64,000 nt of DNA, from positions 353,933,486 to 353,997,485 of the forward strand of contig CM061142.1 of the NCBI GenBank assembly GCA_030789695.1. Direction: 5' to 3'. The translations under genes and the position numbers were made by a program. The DNA is from Scilla litardierei (lineage: Eukaryota; Streptophyta; Magnoliopsida; Asparagales; Asparagaceae). Below the pieces are notes generated by a model that searched no databases, was not told the DNA's origin, and saw only the letters and a program-made list of their open reading frames with translations. Of the stretch, positions 11,091-23,450 are shown piece by piece; within the stretch, counting starts at the first letter, position 1, and every line of letters starts with the position of its first letter.

Positions 11091-13966
11091 TTAAATGTAA
11101 CGCCCCGCTCCCCAGAATATCCGGGAAGTACAAATCCATCCCAGGTTCTCCCAAAGCAGCGAGTGTTATGAAGGAGAAAAGAAAAACTACAAATAAATCG
11201 GCAGGCCACTGCGCACTGCTGGGGTAGTACCTGTAATGTTTTCAAATTCAAGCAACCAAGACAAGGCACATAAAGAACCAAAACCAACAACCGAAGAGAA
11301 AACACTGAAACGACAAAGACTATAACTATATCCTCCATCATTATACAACATCACATCCATCGTTATACATCAGCAACTCACCCCCAAAAAGAGACCCAAA
11401 AGTACAAGAGTCACACACACGCATCTCACACCCCAAACCCACACTCAACTCAAACTCAACTCCACATATCTCCACCCACCAGCCCCAAGGTCCTCAACCA
11501 TAACTCCAACTCCATCTTACTGCCTCCAACTCCATAAGCCTGAAAACCACAAATTGGAGAACGTCAACGAGTACTCCAGTACGATATCCAACTCCACCAC
11601 AAATGCCACTCCTAACTATGCAACTACGTGCATGATAATGCAATGATATGACATGGCAAGATAACAATAAAAAAAGTACGTAAAGCTGTAAATGGGTACG
11701 ATGGAAGGGGTTACAATAATACCACAAAAATAAGAGCATACACAATAATGCAATGTATGCAATGGGAAGGGGCAACAACACAAGTAACAACAAGTGCAAG
11801 GAATGGTAAATGACTAAATGCGCAAGCTAAAGAAGGAACAACAAGTAAACAACAATGAAATTACAAGAGCCATACAAATAGAAGAGAGCACATTAATAAC
11901 ATTAAGTGCAACGGAAAGATTTAATTTAATTAGTTTTTGTTATTATCGAAATCCTGGGTATCGAGTAGAACATACTGGCATGGACCTCACATGACAATGT
12001 GGGTGGAAAACTAGGATTCCCCACAACACTAGCCCGACAGGAGCCTATGATCCCCCAGATACACTGTTACAAAAGGGATCCAAAACACTACCCACGCCCT
12101 GCCTCATGGGCTACGTCAGGAATGCAAGTGAAACCACAAAGCACATCCATCCCATATGCCTACCTGGTACTCATGTTTCCCCCAACCCCATGTTTGTTGC
12201 TCACCCTCCTTTAAGAGGATTGCGTCATTTATTTACTTATAAAACATACATGCATCAATGTGAAAGAAAAATCATATTGGCATGACCATATCACTTTCTT
12301 TCCATTCTATTCTTTTCATATTTCACAATATTCTTAGGACATGCATCTCCTTGTGCATTTCCTTTTCCAATTCCATATATCACAACAAAGGCCATGCCTC
12401 AACCAAGCCAACCTCACACCATCACATATGCATCCATAGCTTCATTAAACAAAGATTACTTTCACAACTTGGAGACAACGTATAACAAAAGGAAACATGC
12501 ATGATAAAACAATTTAAGTGAAACATGAACATGTAAGTGAGGGTGATAGCTTAGAGCAACATATAGGCACACGTAATTCTTGTCTCAGCCATCCATCACC
12601 ATGGAAAAACAATAATTAAGAGCAATTACGGCAAGAATAACCACAAATAAGGTTTAAGAACAACACCCCCCAAACTTCAGCTTGCAGGAAATTACAGGCA
12701 GTCAATAAGGGAGACTATTTTCTGGGAATTAAAGTTCGAATCTCACGAAACTCACAACTACAAAGTTGTAGATATGGCAGTTTCCATTCGCCCACCAATT
12801 TTCGAACACTGTTATTAAGTGTGTGATTTATGGTGCTCAATTTTCTAACAGATATAATTTCTGTACAAAAACAGAAACACTGCATCAAATTAATCAATGA
12901 TTTACTCCTAATTACAATCAGATCTGGGTGGAATGCAAAATATTATTATTGTGTATCTTGAAAAGTAGTTATCTATGATGTCCTAAAACACCTAATTGCA
13001 TTAAGTACAGAGGCAGTTAAGACTGTTTTAGTAAAGGGTGTGAAAACTAACAGAATTCTGCTATGTTACAAACTATCACCTTTTTCTCCTAATTTCTGAA
13101 CTAGACATAAGACATATTATATATGATTATGGGGTATAATTTCGTGAACTACATGAATATAATTTTTTCAGATTTTATTACAGGCTAAACTTAGCCTGAA
13201 TCACGTATCAACCCAGGACAGATTCTGCAGGAAATTTGAAAATAGAATAACATCAACTTTGGATTAAATCCTTAACACAAAACATATTATGAGCATGGAA
13301 GCATCATCATTAGCATCTAAGGTAGTCATGTAGAACCTTTACAACATAAAGTTGGCACCTTTATCATCCTAGCACAATAAGAAGCACAAATAAAGCATGT
13401 AGAGATTAAGCTAATAACTTGTTTATAATATAACCCCTTTTTAGCAAGGAAGGTGCATGCAAATGACAAAGAGTTAGAGAGGGATTGTACCTCTTCAAAG
13501 CCTCATCTTCTTCCTCTTACAACATCCATGAAAGCTCCATGAAAGCCCCATACAAGATCTCCCATAAGGAATCCATTTTGGCTAGCAAAATTTCCCCTTT
13601 CCTTGCTTAAACTCATCCACTTGCTAACATATTGGACTAGGAACTAAAGGGAGATGAAAAGATGAAGTTTTGGTGAAAAAATGAGAGCAAGAGAGATGGA
13701 GGAGAGGGGAGCACGAAATTGAGAAGAGTGAGAGAGAAAAATGGGAGAGAAAAGAGATAAGTTGTGTTTAAATGCTAAGGCTTTTCTCCTTCCTTCTACC
13801 CAATTCTTCTCTTCTCTTTCTCTTTTTCTTTTCTTTTTCTTTTTCCTTTAATCCTCTTTTCTTTTTACTTAAGGAAAGAATCTCCTTAGCACACACACCC
13901 CCTTCTCCTTACTCACACGTCACCCTCTAATTACTAAAGAGCCATCACTATGCACACTCTCTCTTA

Positions 13967-13967
<1 letters not shown>

Positions 13968-14000
<33 letters not shown>
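13968..14000. repeat. (CA)n microsatellite expanded in one LTR
   Basis: About 16 AC units here, against 5 or so at the homologous site in the partner LTR (18985-18995). The difference arose after insertion. Confidence 0.9.
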
Positions 14001-14003
<3 letters not shown>

Positions 14004-14162
14004 ACTAACTAATCAAAATTATGCCATCCATATTTAACCAATACAAATGCCAATATAATTACACACTAACATGCTATTCAATACGAATACTAAATATGAC
14101 TAACAATACTTAATACAAATAAAAATACAATCAGCAATATAATTAACAGTAATATGTCACAC

Positions 14163-14535
14163 TAGGGGTGGCAAATGGGTCGGGTCGGGTCGGGTCGGGT
14201 TTGATCCGACCCAAATAGGGGTGAAGCCGAACCTGACTCAGATTAAATCCGGGTCAGGGTTCGGGCACTCGTACCCGACTCGGTTGTAAACCGGGTCACC
14301 TATACCCGACCCGATTTATCATGCGGGTCGGGTTCAGGTCGGGTGTGGGTCGGGTTCGGGTCAGGTTCGGCTTGGTTCGGGTCGGGTTCGGCTGGGAATA
14401 AAAAATTTAATAGAAATAAATTACCCAACAATTGCTTCCACTGGGAACCGAAGAGGGGCCATCATGGATTCATGAACAACCCAACAAATTGTGTTAACCA
14501 ACACTCCCAGAATGAAGTTTTGAAAGGAAAGCCTG

Positions 14536-14612
<77 letters not shown>

Positions 14613-14776
14613 CCGGGTGGAATTCGGGTCAACCGGTTTAACGGGTCAAACCCGGATTTTATCCAGGTCGGCCGGGTCAACCCGAATCCGACCCGACCCA
14701 AATTGGCTCCTACCCATACCCGACCCAAGAGGCCGGCTTCGGGTCGGGCCGGGTCGGGTGCAATTTGCCATCCCTA
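14163..14776. mobile_element. hAT-like MITE (614 bp) nested in the LARD LTR
   Basis: Ends are TAGGGGTGGCAAAT and ATTTGCCATCCCTA, inverted with one mismatch, flanked by TGTCACAC (14155-14162) and TGTCACAT (14777-14784). The homologous site in the partner LTR near 19149-19160 reads ATGTCACACAACGG with one copy of the target and no insert. An 8-bp duplication with TAGGGGTGGCAAA-type ends is typical of hAT elements. The interior is made of GGGTC/GACCC words in both orientations and a 70-bp TA microsatellite. It has no transposase. Confidence 0.88.
14537..14606. repeat. (TA)n microsatellite
   Basis: About 35 TA units inside the hAT-like MITE. Reading frames with runs of Ile-Tyr across it are artefacts. 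Confidence 0.97.
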
Positions 14777-15026
14777 TGTCACATAACGGTATACACACAA
14801 GTATACTAGTCACACAGGCAATACAAATAATATACCAATAATAAGGATCCACAAGCAATACTACACAAATATTACCACACATTATTTAGTACCCAATGCA
14901 ACCAATAGAACAATTATTATACACACTACATACAATTATACACACACTACATGTATGCAATCATACATACACTACATAACACACAAATACAGACACCCTA
15001 CTATATATGACATTTAGGCCATTACA

Positions 15027-15041
15027 TTCTACCCACCTTAC
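15027..15041 (-). promoter_or_regulatory. Polypurine tract of LARD-like element
   Basis: On the minus strand AAGGTGGGTAGAA immediately precedes the TGTAATGG start of the left LTR. This is the position and composition expected of a plus-strand primer and fixes the orientation. Confidence 0.7.
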
Positions 15042-15889
15042 AAATAAAGTCCGCCCTTGGACTTTTCCAACTGAGGGTTTAACTAAGGGTGGACACACCT
15101 AGACATTAAGGTCAATCTATCCCAGTCATACATATACTAACTCAGAAAGCAAGGCATAGTTAAATACATACCCTAACACATGTATTAAATAGTTACACAT
15201 ACACTAATACTTCATACATGTATACATGCTTACACATATATTGATGCTTACACTAATTCACACCTACCTCATATCTACATAAAAACATAGGCATGCATAC
15301 TATATTTACACACAAGTATACACAACATGATACTTCACATAGGGCTAATACACTACTACATATACACATCTATACATGGACATAGACATACAATCATGCA
15401 TGTCTCCTAGTATACATCCACACACACACACACACACACACATCATCATCATCATCATCATCACATAAGGTCATGCAACACAATACAACACTACATCCCT
15501 ACTACTATAGATTAAGCACCCATATCCATACTATGTAAGCAGATATATATAACTAAGCACATACTTACTCATGCATGTGCAACGCCCATACACGCTAATA
15601 TACAAATCATACCACCATACACGCTACATACATCTCAATGTATACAAATAAATATGGTACATACACAACTCATAGTTCAACCACATAATAACACATATAC
15701 TATAAAATACCAACATACAGACACATAGTCATACAAATATCTAGAATAGCAGATATATACACAATCACACATACAAGTATACCACCCACCCACCCACCCA
15801 CCCACACATACACACACACACACACACACACATATTTGCTAATTTGCAACGATACTTGTATATCTATGCAAACACATAGCCATACATAC

Positions 15890-15920
<31 letters not shown>

Positions 15921-16119
15921 CATACATACATACATACATACATACATACATACAATCAACTATCCATGTCTACCCACAGGGACTCTACACCTCAGCTTGT
16001 ACTATCAGAGCTCTATTATAAAGCTGGACTCCTACCAACCTTAAAACTCAACTACACACGGAAGAATACACACACTATCCTTACACAGCCCAGTGCGATG
16101 ACCTGCATGGGCCATCAAA
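15027..16119 (-). other. Coding-free interior of LARD-like element, rich in microsatellites
   Basis: The interior is made largely of ATACACAC-like words and holds several microsatellites: CA at 15417-15441, CAT at 15441-15463, CCCA at 15782-15804, AC at 15810-15831 and CATA at 15881-15953. I see no gag, protease or RT similarity. Next to the right LTR the minus strand reads TTTTGATGGCCCATGCAGGT, which could be a decayed methionine-tRNA primer site, but the match is too weak to call. Confidence 0.75.
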
Positions 16120-19100
16120 AGTAACGCTCCGCTACCCAGAATACCCGAAAAGTACGAATCCGTCCCAGGTTCTCCCAGAGCAGCGAGTGTTACGAAGGAG
16201 AAAATAAAAACTATAAAGAAACCGGCAGGCCACTGCGCACTGCTGGGGTAGTACCTGTAATGTTTCTAAATTCAAGCAACCAAGAGAAGGCACATAAAGA
16301 ACCAAAACCAACAACTAGAGAGAAAACACTGAAACGACAAAGACTATAACTATATCCTCCAGCATTATACAACATTATATCCATCGTTATACATCAACAA
16401 CTCACCCCCAAAAGAGACCCAAAAGTACAAGAGTCACACACACTCATCTCACACCCAAAACCCACACTCAACTCAAACTCAACTCCACATATCTCCAGCC
16501 ACCAGCTCCCAAGCTCCTTAACCATAACTCCAACTCCATCTCCATGCCTCCAACTCCATAAGCCTGAAAACCACAAATTGGAGCACGTCAATGTGTACTC
16601 CAGTAGGATATCCAATTCCACCTCAAATGCCACTCCTAACTATGCAACAACGTACATGATAATACAATGACATGACATGGCAAGATAACAATAACAAAAG
16701 TACATATCGTTGTAAATGGGTACGAGGGAAGCGGTTATAATAATACCACAAAAATTAGAGTATACACAATAATGCAATTGTGAAATGGGAAGGGACAACA
16801 ACACAAGTAACAACAAGTGGGAATGGTAAATGACAAAATGTGCAAGCTAAAGAAGGAACAACAAGTAAACAAAAATGAAATTACAAGAGCCATACAAATA
16901 GAAAAGAGAACATCAATAACATTACGTGCAACGGAAAGATTTAATTTAATTAGTTTTTGTTATTATCGGAACCCTGGGTATCGAGTAGACCATACGGGCA
17001 TGGACCTCACCCGGTAATGTGGATGGAAAACTAGGACTCCCCGACGTGCTAGCCCGTCAGGAGCCTATGATCCCCAAGATACACTGTTACAAAAGGGATC
17101 CAAAACTCTACCCACTCCTTGCCTCATGGGCTACATCAGGAGAGCGAGTGAAACGACAAAGCACGTCCATTCCATATGCCTACCTGGTACTTAGGTTTCT
17201 CCCAACCCCATGTTTGTTGCTCACCCTCCTTTAAGAGGTCGACTGAGTCATTTATTTACTTATAAAACATACATGCATCAATGTGAAAGAAACATCATAT
17301 AGGCATGACCATATCACTTTCTTTCCATTCTATTCTTTTCATATTTCACAACATTCTTAGGACATGCATCTCTTTGTGCATTCCCTTTTCCAATTCCATA
17401 TATCACAACAAAGGCCATGCCTCAACCAAGCCAACCTCACAACATCACATAAGCATCCATAGCTTCATTAAACAAAGATTACTTTCACAACTTGGAGACA
17501 ACATATTACAAAAGAGAAACATGCATGATGAAACAATTTAAGGGAAACATGAACATATAAGTGAGGGTGATAGCTTAGAGCAACATATGGGCACACGCAC
17601 TTCTTGTCTGAACCATCCATTACCATGGAACAACAATAATTAAGAGAAATTATGGCAAGAATAACCACAAATAAGGTATAAGAACAACACTCCCCAAACT
17701 TCAGCTTGCATGAAATTGCAGGCAGTCAATATGGGGGCTGTTTTCAGGGAATTCCTGTTCGAATCTCACGAAACTCACAACTACAAAGTTATAGATATGG
17801 AAGTTTTTCATTCATCCACCAATTTTCGAAAAAATATATTAATTGTGTGATTTATGGTGCTCAATTTTCTAACAAATATACTTTCTTCAGAAAAACAGAA
17901 ACACTGCATCAACTTAATCAATAATTTACTCCTAGTTACAATCAGATCTGGGTGGAATGCAAAACATGAATATTGTGTATCTTGAAGAGTAGTTATCAAT
18001 GATCCTAAAACACCTAATTGCATTAAGTACAGAGGCAGTTAAGACTGTTTTAATGAAGGGTGTCAAAACTAACAGAATTCTGACATGTTGCAAACTATCA
18101 CCTTTTTCTCCTAATTTCTGAGCCGAACATAAGATATTATATATGATTATGGGGTATAATTTCATGAACTAAATGAATATAATTTTTTTTCAGATTTTAT
18201 TATAGGCTAAACTTAGACTGAATCACGTATCAACCTAGGACAAATTCTGTAGGAAATCTGAAAACAAAACAACATCAACTTTGGATTAAATCCTTAACAC
18301 AAAACATATTATGAGCATGGGAGCATTATCATTAGCATCTAAGGTAATCACGTAGAACCTTTACAACATAAAGTTGGCACCTTTTATCCTAGCACAATAA
18401 GAAGTACAAATAAAGCATGTAGAGATAAAGCTAATAACTTGGTTTATAACGTAAACCCTTTTTAGCAAGAAAGATGCATGCAAATGACAAAGCGTTGGAG
18501 AGGGATTCCTACCTCTTCAAAGCCTAATCTTCTTCCTCTTACAACATCCATGAAAGCTCCATGAAATCCCCTTACATGACCTCTCATAAGGTCTCCATTT
18601 TGGCTAGCAAAACACCCCCCTTCCTTGCTTAAACTCATCCACTTGCTAACATATTGGACTAGGGACTAAAGGGAGATGAAAAGATAAAGTTTTGGTTAAA
18701 AAAGGAGAGCAAGAGAGATGGAGGGGAGGGGAGCATGAAATTGAGAAGTGGGAGATAGAAAAATGGGAGAGAAAAGAGAGAAGTTGGGTTTATATGCTAA
18801 GGCTTTTCTCATTCCTTCTACCCAATTCTTCTCTTCTCTTTCTCTTTTCTTTTTCTGTTTCCTTTAATCCTCTTTTCTTTTTTACTTAAGGAAAGAATCT
18901 CCTTAGCACACACCCCCTTCTCCTTACTCACACATCAACCTCTAATTACTAAAGAGCTATCACTATGCACACTCTCTTTTACTATACACACACACTTAAC
19001 TAACTAAGCACAATTATGCCATCCATATTTAACAAATAAAAATGCCAATATAATTACACACTAACATGCTATTCAATAGAAATATTTAATACGACTAACA

Positions 19101-19396
19101 ATACTTAATACAAATACAAATACAATCACCAATATAATTAACACTAATATGTCACACAACGGTATACACACAAGTATACTAGTCACACAGGTAATACGAA
19201 TAATAGCCCAATAACAAGGATCCACAAGCAATACTACACAAATATTACCACACATTATTTAGTACCCAATGCAACCAATAGAACAATTATTATACATAAT
19301 ACACACCATTCTACACACACATGTATGCAATCATAAATACACTACATAACACACAAATACAAACACCCTACTGTATATGACATTTAGGCCATTACA
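16120..19396 (-). repeat. 5' LTR of the LARD-like element (3277 bp)
   Basis: Homologous to 11096-15026 but without the hAT-like insert. The first base is A in place of T, the rest of the TGTAACGC end is conserved, and it ends GGCCATTACA. Confidence 0.88.
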
Positions 19397-19401
19397 TTAA
19401 A

Positions 19402-20512
19402 TTATGAATATAAATATTCTTGTGATGCAAGCGTAATTGTTTAGGCACCCATATCATATTATTTCTAGAATTGTATGCAATGTGTGGTTTGTGCAGGGAA
19501 TGTGATTTTTGATGAGATTTGTGTACATCGTTATTATGTGACATACTGTAAGCATTACGAGGCAAAATATGACATTTAATTTTTCTATCATGTCTTCCAT
19601 ACATATAAGTGTGGATGTTTCTACCATGCAAAATATTTTTGGTACATGTGCATGGTGTGGTGAGGTGGCATGTTTGAGTGTGGGAGAAATCTTAGCTTTA
19701 AGCATTAATTCCTCATGTTTGAGCTTGATAGCATATATATCATTCTTGAGAGTATTTACACGTTCATTCACACGAGAAACATATATTGCATGCTTATTGT
19801 TCAAAAGATCATGATCATGTACTAACACATCATATCTATCTTTGAGACATTTGAAATCATACATCAATGTATTATGTCCGTCATTATTATGAACTAAAAT
19901 ACTCGGTTCATTCTTCAAGCATTCATGTTCATGCATAACGGTATCATAATCCATTTTCAAAGAGTTATAATTGCTCTCTAAGCTTTTATTCTTCTACTTT
20001 AATTTTTCAAATTCATTATGTAATTTACATACGCATCTTCAACATTAAATTCGTCATCAGAATCACTTACGTCAATGTCGTCTTGTTGATGTGCCATTAG
20101 ACATATTTCATCTCGAAAGTTCTCATCGTCGCTCTCTTTGATCGTTTTTGTTTCCATGGGTTGTGCTTAAATTTGGAGTTCTCTGTACTTTTCTTCCAAC
20201 AATTTTATGATTTGTTGTGTGGTGTGTACCTCTGTAATATCATTGAACACACTATCAGATAAACATACAATATGTGCATTACCTTGATGTTTACTCCATA
20301 GATCTCCTTTTGATCATTGGTTTAAGTGGCTCGTGAGGTAGTGGGGGCTTCATGTGGTTCTTGTAGAAAGGTTTCCCATTCAAGGTTGGTTACCGTAATG
20401 AATACTTCTATCTTCCTCTTCCGTATCCGAAAGTTTGTTCCATTGAAGCAATGATGTGTGCTAATGGAAAGACCAGATCTGAACATGTCTGTTGATGCCA
20501 TCGCCATAACCC
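19402..20512 (-). pseudogene. Decayed copia gag
   Basis: From just after the primer site the minus strand encodes a Gag-like start (MASTDMFR, then FNGTNF and a tryptophan-containing segment, about 20322-20500). It continues in shifting frames through an acidic stretch typical of SIRE-like Gag (LMAHQQ then DVSDSDDEF, near 20040-20100). A Lys/His-rich 168-codon frame at 19454-19960 follows, then the peptide IWVPK (near 19440). Several stops and at least two frameshifts break it. No CCHC knuckle survives. In intact relatives this gene makes the capsid of the virus-like particle. Confidence 0.6.
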
Positions 20513-20524
20513 GCTTTGATACCA
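20513..20524 (-). promoter_or_regulatory. Primer binding site of copia remnant
   Basis: The minus strand reads TGGTATCAAAGC, one mismatch from the TGGTATCAGAGC complement of initiator methionine tRNA used by most plant copia elements. It lies a few bases inside the LTR end. Confidence 0.75.
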
Positions 20525-20528
20525 CGTA

Positions 20529-22373
20529 TGGGATCCTATAGATGGCAGACAACACTAAATGGGGGTTGAATAGGGTTGTCAACAAAATAGTAAAATTCTT
20601 CGATATATAAAACCCTTCTCTTATGTTGCCTAAGTCTCCAAGCAGAGTAATCTAGCTTCGTACTTAATCAACTCAATATACAAACTTGTAATGATAATAC
20701 AAAAGAGATAACATCGGAATAAAAAAGATTATAAGAAACTATAAAAATATGAGAGAGAGAAAATCAGAACATAGTGCAAACACAACGATTTTTACCATGG
20801 TTTGTCCCAACATTAGCCTACGTCCAACAACCAATACACTAGCCCTCAACTGAGAGCAATCTTGCAGTAACATAATGAAGAGGACTTCGTAAAACCACAT
20901 AGCTTCACTTGCTAGGAATTTACAACACCTAATTACAACCCAACTAGGATTTTCCAATACAACACTACACCTTCCCTTCACGCAGGAATTACAACTTCTT
21001 AGTCTTCTTCAAGGACTTTACAAAATATGAAAATGAAAGTACAAGATTCCTATAGCATACATATATATGTGAGTGAGTGAGTGAGTGTGTGTGTGTGTGT
21101 GTGAATATTGTGGCTAAAAGAAATCAAAAATATTTTTGATCAAATTAGAATATATAAGTAAGTATAAAATGGATCAAAAGAAATAACTTGAAATTGAATA
21201 TCTAAAATAATTGCACTTGGGCTTTAGAGATCGATAATAAAGACTTGAACTTTCAAAGAATATAAGTGAAGAACACAAAGATAAAAAAATTGAAAACTTG
21301 TAGTTTGAATCTCAAAAATAAAATCTATAATACAAAGGCCATGTAGATAAAAACTCAGTAAAGAATTTTCAGCACAAGAAAAAATTAGAACAAGGCCAAG
21401 AACATTATTGAAGAACTAGAGAGCTTTGAGAACTTTTGAGCAAAAAAATAATTTTTAATAATATGAATTGATATGTAAACACCTCTAAAGGCAAGGCTAT
21501 TATAGAGCATAGAGTAGAACAAAATCAGCTCAAAAAGTCTCCTCAAAATGACCAACAAAATTTGAGATCGAGTTTCCAAAAATGCTGAAAGTTGACCCAG
21601 ATAGTCATCTATTTTGGTTGATAGTCGGCTATCTACCCAGATAGTCGCATATTCAAAATAATAGCCGGCTATTCAAAAAACCCAAGATTTCTGGGTAAAT
21701 TTTTCCTGACAGTAGTAGGCTATTTATTTCAGATAATCGGCTATTTCTGGATACTTAAGTTTTTCTGTTAGAAAATACTTTGAAAATATTTTATAAAAAT
21801 TATATTAAAATATTATATAGTTAAACAAATTTAAAAATTATTTTTGAAGAATTTTCGTGTGTGTGTGTATGATGGATATACATTGGCTTTAACATTTTAG
21901 ACTATAACTTACACAAACACACATCTCTAGCACTTGATCTTCTTTCTTTCACTTGAGCCATCTTAGTCTTGGTCTTGAGTCCTTGGTTGAGCCATCATTT
22001 TCTTCATTCCTTGGCTCTAAGATAGACTTCCCGAGTATGGCTTCCAAGTCCTTTATTTTTGCTTTTCATTTCATTTGATCTTCATGGCTTCAAATTGTTT
22101 TATTAATTCCTATACGCACTTGAAATATATATGTTAGTACCCATATCACTTGTGTACATCATCAAAATCTACTGAGGTGAGTTTCAATATCCCAACAAGA
22201 TTGACTTTCCGGTTATGGCTACCAAGTTATTCATTTGAGCTGTTCAATACATTAGTTCTTCATGGCTATAAAATAATTCATCATTCCTATACACACTTGA
22301 AATAAATGGTTAGTACCCATATCACGTGTGTACATCATCAAAATTCACTGGGGTGTGTCTCAATATCCCAACA
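20529..22373 (-). repeat. LTR of copia remnant (about 1.85 kb)
   Basis: The inner end abuts the primer site. The outer end reads TGTTGGGATATTG on the minus strand at 22373, and a second copy of that terminus lies at 22197 because the outer 176 bp is duplicated. Within it, 21590-21740 carries repeated AGTCGGCTAT-like words, and 21076-21103 is a GT microsatellite. Confidence 0.6.
22021..22373. repeat. 176-bp tandem duplication at the outer end of the copia LTR
   Basis: Two diverged head-to-tail units (about 22022-22197 and 22198-22373) share GTTAGTACCCATATCAC, GTGTACATCATCAAAAT and end in CAATATCCCAACAA. The duplication includes the terminal TGTTGGG of the LTR on the minus strand. Confidence 0.85.
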
Positions 22374-22619
22374 AAGGGGTAATGATGCAAGCTTGTATTA
22401 ATAACTACCATATCATTAGGAGAGTCGTTGGTTTCTCCAATGTTAAAAACTTCTCACATTTCATATCCTTTAAATATTATGTAATTCCCATTGAGAAAAC
22501 ATGTGTTCTTTCTCCTAACAAACCATATTAAGAAGAAAGATAGGAATTGGTAATCTTGGTGGTGAAAAGTTCTTTGATTACCTTACTTGATTCCAAGCCT
22601 GATCCTTAAAGCATCGCAA
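22374..22619. other. No feature recognised
   Basis: AT-rich sequence with one short plus-strand frame (67 codons ending at 22531) that I do not recognise. Confidence 0.4.
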
Positions 22620-22830
22620 TGTTGGAAACAATGGTCTAGAATTTCTTGTTTGATGATAACAAACCTTTATGAATTATTTTGATGTGTTTGTTAAGATTTT
22701 CTTCATGGTCAAAATACTCTAGAAAGTCAAAGCATGGAGGAGAAGAGTTTTTATGCATATAAGAGTTCAATTTGAAGAAGGAATGTACAGGTTCAATGCA
22801 AAAAATGAGCAAGAGTTCATGCACAAGTAA
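22620..22830 (+). repeat. LTR-like fragment of a copia element
   Basis: TGTTGGAAACAATGG followed by TTCTTGTTTGATGATAACAAA resembles the start of SIRE-type LTRs. The similarity fades after about 200 bp. No matching second LTR is visible. Confidence 0.35.
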
Positions 22831-22835
22831 AAATT

Positions 22836-23450
22836 CAGGGGCGTAACTACATTGAACTTGCCCTGGGCAGCTGCCCAGGGCAAGAAAATAAGAAAATTAT
22901 TAGTATAAACTTTAACAAGGAGCTACTCATGGTCATATTGGGTAAGACATTGCAATCCTAAACTTGACATCCTGGGTTCGATTCCCAGTAATTTGTTTTC
23001 AATTTTTTACATCTACAATTTTTCAACTATCTAATTTCTTCATAGGTTCGATTCCAGTTAAATTGTTTTTGATTTGTTTCATTACAATTCTTTTAAATAT
23101 CTAAAATTCTTATATTTATATAGAAAAAGAAAATCACATGCCATCACTGGCTCTTTATGGCCCAATGGATTAGACGTTGGTTAAACAGACCTCAGCTCCT
23201 TGGATCGACATCAGGCAATTCTCTTTTCATTTGGTGCTTATTAACTTTTCTTACTTGTGTATTATTTTGTGTAAGTTTTTTTATTTGTTACTTATTATAA
23301 TTTGTATTTTAAAGCTCACTATGTATTTCGTCTCCTAGTAGCGTTACTATTTCCCCTTTTAATTTTGATTTTTATTTCTATGCTACTACAACACGCAAGG
23401 GCGGAACTATGTACAACTTGCCTTTGGCAGCTCACGGTAAGAAAAAAATA
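22836..23450 (+). repeat. Short-transposon-like segment with direct repeat and tRNA-like box
   Basis: A block GGGGCGTAACTACATTGAACTTGCC with a perfect palindrome CCCTGGGCAGCTGCCCAGGG (22861-22880) recurs in diverged form at 23400 (GGGCGGAACTATGTACAACTTGCC). Between them, GGGTTCGATTCCC (22976-22988) matches a pol III B box, and TGGCCCAATGGAT (near 23159) looks like an A box, but these are in the wrong order and spacing for one tRNA. It may be a mosaic of a hAT-like element and SINE-type repeats. Confidence 0.35.

Larger units (their letters stand above)
11096..15026 (-). repeat. 3' LTR of the LARD-like element (3931 bp, with insertion)
   Basis: Aligns over its whole length with 16120-19396. 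The extra length comes mainly from the 614-bp hAT-like element at 14163-14776 with its 8-bp duplication, and from a longer CA microsatellite. A TA microsatellite sits inside the inserted element. Confidence 0.9.
11096..19396 (-). mobile_element. Complete LARD-like LTR retrotransposon with no coding region (8301 bp)
   Basis: Two long direct repeats, 11096-15026 and 16120-19396, both end in GGCCATTACA and start TGTAACGC or AGTAACGC. They enclose only 1093 bp. The host duplication TTAAA lies at 11091-11095 and 19397-19401, so both ends are original. A purine-rich tract abuts the left LTR on the minus strand, which sets the orientation: the right LTR is 5', the left LTR is 3'. No gag or pol similarity is visible in any frame. 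Long LTRs with an empty interior fit a large retrotransposon derivative; minus-strand LTR ends of the form TGTAATGGCC...GGGGCGTTACA resemble chromovirus (Del/Tekay) LTRs. Confidence 0.88.
19402..22373 (-). mobile_element. Ty1/copia remnant, probably SIRE/Maximus-like: LTR, PBS and gag
   Basis: On the minus strand the order is LTR (22373 to about 20529), a primer site TGGTATCAAAGC and a decayed gag that reaches 19402, where the LARD-like element was inserted. No pol follows to the left of 11095, so the 3' part is lost or rearranged. The SIRE-like assignment rests on the gag layout, the IWVPK peptide and the LTR style. It is an inference. Confidence 0.65.

Noticed and set aside
15700..16021. 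Tyr/Val/Cys or Thr/His/Ile repeat proteins
   Set aside because: Translations of the CATA and CA microsatellites.
22970..22992. tRNA gene
   Set aside because: Only a B-box match; no acceptor stem, A box at proper spacing or anticodon arm can be built.
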